Source of the DNA: Pelomonas sp. Root1444
GTDB taxonomy: Bacteria; Pseudomonadota; Gammaproteobacteria; Burkholderiales; Burkholderiaceae_C
Assembly (NCBI RefSeq): GCF_001426885.1
Contig: NZ_LMFP01000003.1
Span: 1,046,720-1,110,719, forward strand
DNA length: 64,000 bases
Direction of reading: 5' to 3'
Shown here: one piece after another, positions 60,082-64,000 of the stretch
Layout: each line of letters begins with the position of its first letter
How positions within the stretch are numbered: the first letter of the stretch is position 1
Notes under the pieces: model-generated
What the model was told of the DNA's origin: nothing
Seen by the model: the letters and a program-made list of their open reading frames with translations, nothing else
Databases searched by the model: none
Position numbers and translations under genes: made by a program

Positions 60082-61131
60082 ATGCAGCTGCTCAATACCC
60101 TCTACCTCACCACGCCGGAAACCTACCTGCGCGTGGAGAACCAGACGCTCGCCATCGAACAGAACCGCGAACTCAAGCTCCGCGTGCCGCTGCATCACCT
60201 GCATGCCGTGGTGTGCTTCGGCCACATCCAGGTCTCGACCCCGCTGATGCACACGCTCGCCCAGCAAGGCGTCGCACTGGTGCTGCTGGACGACCACGGC
60301 CGCTTCCAGGCTCGGCTTGAGGGCGCCACCGCCGGCAACGTGCTGCTGCGCCGCGCACAACACCAGTTCAGCCTGGACGCCGGCCGCACGCTCGCGCTGG
60401 CGCGCTGCTTCGTCGCCGGCAAGGTGCGCAACGCCCGCAGCCTGCTGCTGCGCGGCGCGCGGGAAGCCAAGTCCGAGGCAGACGGCGCGCGACTCACCCG
60501 CCTCGCCCAGAACCTGGCAGCCAGCCTTCGCGCGTTGCCTGGGTGCGAAACGCTGGATGCACTGCGCGGTGTGGAAGGCGAAGCCGCGCGCGAGCACTTC
60601 ATGGGCCTTAGCCTGCTCGTGCGCCCCGAGGCGCGTGAGCACTTCCACCTGCAAGACGGCCGCAGTCGCCGGCCGCCGCGCGACCGCCTCAATGCGCTGC
60701 TCTCTTTCCTGTACAGCCTCTGGATGAACGACTGCCGCAGCGCGCTGGAGGCGGTGGGGCTGGACCCTCAAGTCGGCTTCCTGCATGCGCTGCGCCCGGG
60801 ACGAGCGGCGCTGGCGCTGGACTTGATGGAAGAGTTCCGCCCGGTGGCCGACCGCCTGGCGCTCACCCTCATCAACCGCCAGCAACTGCGCGCCGCCGAC
60901 TTCATCGAACGCGAGGGCGGCGCGGTCACCCTCAAACCCGACGCGCGCAAGGCCGTGCTCGTTGCGTTCCAGGAACGCAAGCAGGAGACGTTGCAGCACC
61001 CCTTGCTCGCACAGCCCATGGCGCTCGGCCTCGTGCCGCTCGTGCAGGCTCGGCTGCTCGCACGCGCGGTGCGCGGCGAAACGGACGCCGAGGGCCGGCC
61101 GGCAAGCTACCTGCCCTTCCTTATCCGGTGA
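60082..61131 (+). CDS. cas1: Cas1, CRISPR integrase (type I-C)
   Basis: The 349-residue protein starts [21 protein letters not shown]. The N-terminal beta domain includes [16 protein letters not shown], and the helical catalytic domain has the metal ligands E165 ([13 protein letters not shown]), H235 ([10 protein letters not shown]) and E250 ([13 protein letters not shown]). All residues needed for spacer integration are present. It works as a Cas1-Cas2 complex, helped by Cas4. ATG 60082 is 14 bases after cas4. Confidence 0.97.
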   Translation: MQLLNTLYLTTPETYLRVENQTLAIEQNRELKLRVPLHHLHAVVCFGHIQVSTPLMHTLAQQGVALVLLDDHGRFQARLEGATAGNVLLRRAQHQFSLDAGRTLALARCFVAGKVRNARSLLLRGAREAKSEADGARLTRLAQNLAASLRALPGCETLDALRGVEGEAAREHFMGLSLLVRPEAREHFHLQDGRSRRPPRDRLNALLSFLYSLWMNDCRSALEAVGLDPQVGFLHALRPGRAALALDLMEEFRPVADRLALTLINRQQLRAADFIEREGGAVTLKPDARKAVLVAFQERKQETLQHPLLAQPMALGLVPLVQARLLARAVRGETDAEGRPASYLPFLIR

Positions 61132-61138
61132 AAGCGCC

Positions 61139-61429
61139 ATGCTGGTGATCGTCTGCTACGACGTGAACACGGAAACACGCGAAGGCCGGCGCCGGCTGCG
61201 CCGTGTGGCCAAGCTCTGCGAAGCCACTGGCCAGAGGGTGCAGAAATCGGTTTTCGAATGCCAGATCGACCTCGCCCAGTTGGAAACGCTGGAGCGCAAG
61301 CTGCGCGCCGAAATCGAGGAGACGCAGGATTGCCTGCGCATCTACCGCCTCCCCGACACGCGCGGCGCGGAAGTTCGCGAGTACGGCCACTTCAAGGCGG
61401 TCGACTTTGAAGGGCCCCTGGTGTTGTGA
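61139..61429 (+). CDS. cas2: Cas2, CRISPR integration scaffold (type I-C)
   Basis: The 96-residue protein has [41 protein letters not shown], with the ferredoxin-fold Asp8, and [19 protein letters not shown]. It bridges two Cas1 dimers during spacer insertion. It starts seven bases after cas1 and is the last cas gene before the leader. Confidence 0.97.
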   Translation: MLVIVCYDVNTETREGRRRLRRVAKLCEATGQRVQKSVFECQIDLAQLETLERKLRAEIEETQDCLRIYRLPDTRGAEVREYGHFKAVDFEGPLVL

Positions 61430-61616
61430 GCGCCTCCCGCGCGAACCTGCAGCGCCGCGGTCCTCACCGTGAGGATCGCGCGGCGCGAAAAGCCAGTGAT
61501 GACAGGCACCTGCGAGCTCAGGCGGCCATCACGCCACGTTGCAACCAGTCAGCGAGTCCATGGTTCGCGGACAACGGCAGAATTCGCCAGTTCCGCTCAG
61601 GCTTTGCCAGCGGGGG
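61430..61616 (+). promoter_or_regulatory. CRISPR leader
   Basis: 187 non-coding bases between cas2 and the first repeat. It contains a long imperfect inverted repeat (GCGCCGCG-gt-CCTCAC / GTGAGG-at-CGCG-CGGCGC, 61452-61486), possibly a DNA-bending or binding site for acquisition. Repeats ending in GTTGAAAC are read on the plus strand, so this is the promoter-bearing, spacer-acquiring end. No clear -35/-10 pair was identified. Confidence 0.8.
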
Positions 61617-64000
61617 GCACCGCCCGCCTTCACCGGCGGGCGTGGGTTGAAACTACTTAAACGCTGCTCAACGCTCACGCAACGCGGAGCACCGCCCGCC
61701 TTCACCGGCGGGCGTGGGTTGAAACCTTGCTGGCGGCATTGCGGTGCTGGCAAAGCGCTGCACCGCCCGCCTTCACCGGCGGGCGTGGGTTGAAACTTGC
61801 CGGGCTTGCGGCCGGTCTGCTGCTCGACCTGCACCGCCCGCCTTCACCGGCGGGCGTGGGTTGAAACGTCGTCGTGCACATGCTCACGCGCGCCGAGCGC
61901 GGCACCGCCCGCCTTCACCGGCGGGCGTGGGTTGAAACCTGCACCCTGACACGCAAGCCTTGGTGTGGGCTGGCACCGCCCGCCTTCACCGGCGGGCGTG
62001 GGTTGAAACATGGCACCAGTTGTTGCCATTGGCCACCTTGGCGCGCACCGCCCGCCTTCACCGGCGGGCGTGGGTTGAAACTTTGCCGGCAGCGCGCCCG
62101 TCGCCGAGGGTGTGGGCACCGCCCGCCTTCACCGGCGGGCGTGGGTTGAAACTTCCAGCTCGGCGATGTAGCTGGCGAGTGCGCGGGCACCGCCCGCCTT
62201 CACCGGCGGGCGTGGGTTGAAACACGCAGCACCTGCGGGCGGAAGGCGCGGCCCGTGAGCACCGCCCGCCTTCACCGGCGGGCGTGGGTTGAAACGGGTC
62301 AGGCGGTCGGCGGGATGGGGGGATCGATGGCACCGCCCGCCTTCACCGGCGGGCGTGGGTTGAAACTGCATCCACCCCGTGAGTGCACTGGTGATCGGCG
62401 CACCGCCCGCCTTCACCGGCGGGCGTGGGTTGAAACCGGCGGTTCGGCTGGCGTCAACCTGGGCCAGTTGCACCGCCCGCCTTCACCGGCGGGCGTGGGT
62501 TGAAACGACAAGATCGCCGAGCAAAGCCTCTCCACCCGCGCACCGCCCGCCTTCACCGGCGGGCGTGGGTTGAAACTGCGTGCTCGTCACCGGAGCGCGG
62601 AATGCAATGGGCACCGCCCGCCTTCACCGGCGGGCGTGGGTTGAAACTATGTGACCGGTGCCGGTGTGTCCGGCAACACAACGCACCGCCCGCCTTCACC
62701 GGCGGGCGTGGGTTGAAACCTTGCCCGCGTGGCGCGCCCCGATGCCCCGGCCCGCACCGCCCGCCTTCACCGGCGGGCGTGGGTTGAAACACGATGGTGC
62801 GGAATGGTGCGCCGGCGATGACGTTGCACCGCCCGCCTTCACCGGCGGGCGTGGGTTGAAACCTCTCCAACGAGGGCATGCCCCTGCCGCTCGACAGCAC
62901 CGCCCGCCTTCACCGGCGGGCGTGGGTTGAAACGACGCTGGCTTTGCCGAAGGGCTGGGCAACTTGCGCACCGCCCGCCTTCACCGGCGGGCGTGGGTTG
63001 AAACGAGATCGCCGACCGCAAGGCGCGCGGCGAGTGGAGCACCGCCCGCCTTCACCGGCGGGCGTGGGTTGAAACTTCTGCCACCTCACCGACGCGCACA
63101 AGGTCACTGGCACCGCCCGCCTTCACCGGCGGGCGTGGGTTGAAACGTCAGGCGGTCGGTCATGGTGGGCTCATCGGGTTGCACCGCCCGCCTTCACCGG
63201 CGGGCGTGGGTTGAAACGGCTGGGGGCTCGGGTCTGCGCGCAGCACCGCCGCACCGCCCGCCTTCACCGGCGGGCGTGGGTTGAAACCGCTTAAACGCGT
63301 CGACGGCGGCGTCGAACGACGCACCGCCCGCCTTCACCGGCGGGCGTGGGTTGAAACACCTCACGCCTGGTGCTCATGCGCCCCAAGGCCGGCACCGCCC
63401 GCCTTCACCGGCGGGCGTGGGTTGAAACATGTGTTCTCCGAGGTGAAGAGGGAGTGCAGACGGCACCGCCCGCCTTCACCGGCGGGCGTGGGTTGAAACA
63501 GCGAGTACTCCACGTCGCTGTCGAGGTACTTGTGCACCGCCCGCCTTCACCGGCGGGCGTGGGTTGAAACCAGCGCCACCATGTGCGCGTAGGTCGGCGC
63601 AGCGCACCGCCCGCCTTCACCGGCGGGCGTGGGTTGAAACGTCAGCCAGGCTGTGGGCATGGCCCATCGCGCGGCACCGCCCGCCTTCACCGGCGGGCGT
63701 GGGTTGAAACTCGACCACGCCGATCTGCTGGCGCGTGTCGTGGTGCACCGCCCGCCTTCACCGGCGGGCGTGGGTTGAAACAGCAGTGCCGCCAGTTGCT
63801 CGCGGCCGCCGACGGAGCACCGCCCGCCTTCACCGGCGGGCGTGGGTTGAAACCGCCCGCAGACGGTCCGCGCCGAGCTGGCCGACTGGCACCGCCCGCC
63901 TTCACCGGCGGGCGTGGGTTGAAACGAGCTGGCCTCGCACAGCGCCCGGAGACGCCAGTGCACCGCCCGCCTTCACCGGCGGGCGTGGGTTGAAACTCGA
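61617..64000 (+). CRISPR. type I-C CRISPR array, 34 repeats in window, continues past the edge
   Basis: By hand count there are 34 copies of a 37-nt repeat, apparently all identical, at a period of 70-72 bases, with 33 complete spacers of 33-35 bases. The first repeat is 61617-61653; the last in the window is 63960-63996, followed by four bases of the next spacer. The repeat starts GCACCGCCCGCC, has loop TTCACC, then GGCGGGCG, and ends TGGGTTGAAAC. CGCCCGCC/GGCGGGCG gives an 8-bp stem, and the 3' end matches the ATTGAAAC-type handle of type I-C. The adjacent complete cas operon confirms the type. All spacers look unique apart from a 13-base match between spacers 10 and 22. Confidence 0.98.

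Noticed and set aside
61529-63993. Many overlapping open frames with repeated peptides such as APPAFTGGRGLK and RPPVKAGGA on both strands
   Set aside because: They are translations of the CRISPR repeat, which lacks stops in several frames. Their period equals the repeat-spacer unit and they have no start signals.

Overview
The window reads as a chromosomal segment of a GC-rich betaproteobacterium, most likely a Burkholderiales member of the Rubrivivax/Leptothrix/Roseateles type. This is inferred from gene content and order (cyaY beside a small LptM-type lipoprotein, a complete general secretory pathway cluster, the imuA-imuB-dnaE2 mutasome, rplM-rpsI-erpA, tyrS-M23 peptidase-anmK) and from strongly GC-ending codons. 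It was not tested by a database search. Coding density is very high. No gap between genes exceeds about 260 bases, and no rRNA, tRNA, insertion sequence or integrase was seen.

Layout. 1-643: tail of a class A penicillin-binding protein, then frataxin (cyaY) and a small lipoprotein. 640-4533: an oligopeptide-type ABC importer (two ATPases, two permeases, no binding protein). 4706-7132: two tandem outer-membrane porins with good terminators. 7327-10256: coq7, an OsmC-family gene, a regulatory-looking leader (perfect palindrome plus orphan terminator) and threonine dehydratase ilvA. 10290-11363: a CobT-like protein without the usual catalytic acids. 11367-22542: type II secretion, with gspC divergent from gspGHIJKLMNDEF. 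22639-24919: an amino-acid ABC importer (two permeases and a binding protein, no ATPase). 25137-30273: a 5'-nucleotidase-family protein, an AraC regulator, a VOC protein and a periplasmic penicillin-acylase-family hydrolase. 30416-34465: a four-gene cassette (DUF4331 protein, small lipoprotein, helical-repeat protein, HupE/UreJ-like membrane protein with an EF-hand). 34606-43384: Tricorn-like protease, tyrS, an M23 murein peptidase, anmK and an MFS exporter. 43444-44739: erpA, rpsI, rplM. 44994-47863: GNAT acetyltransferase, DUF2726 protein, SrkA-like kinase. 47914-53583: a LexA box followed by imuA-imuB-dnaE2. 53682-64000: a complete type I-C CRISPR-Cas locus in the order cas3-cas5-cas8c-cas7-cas4-cas1-cas2, a leader, and an array of 34 identical 37-nt repeats that runs off the window.

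How the genes work together. The gsp cluster supplies every core part of a type II secretion machine except the prepilin peptidase: secretin, inner-membrane platform, ATPase, major and minor pseudopilins. The imu operon is a classical SOS-induced error-prone repair set. The type I-C operon has interference (Cas3 plus the Cas5/Cas8c/Cas7 Cascade) and adaptation (Cas4/Cas1/Cas2) modules, all apparently intact, so the locus is probably active. The least understood parts are the DUF4331-HupE cassette, the altered CobT homologue, and the palindrome/terminator leader upstream of ilvA.
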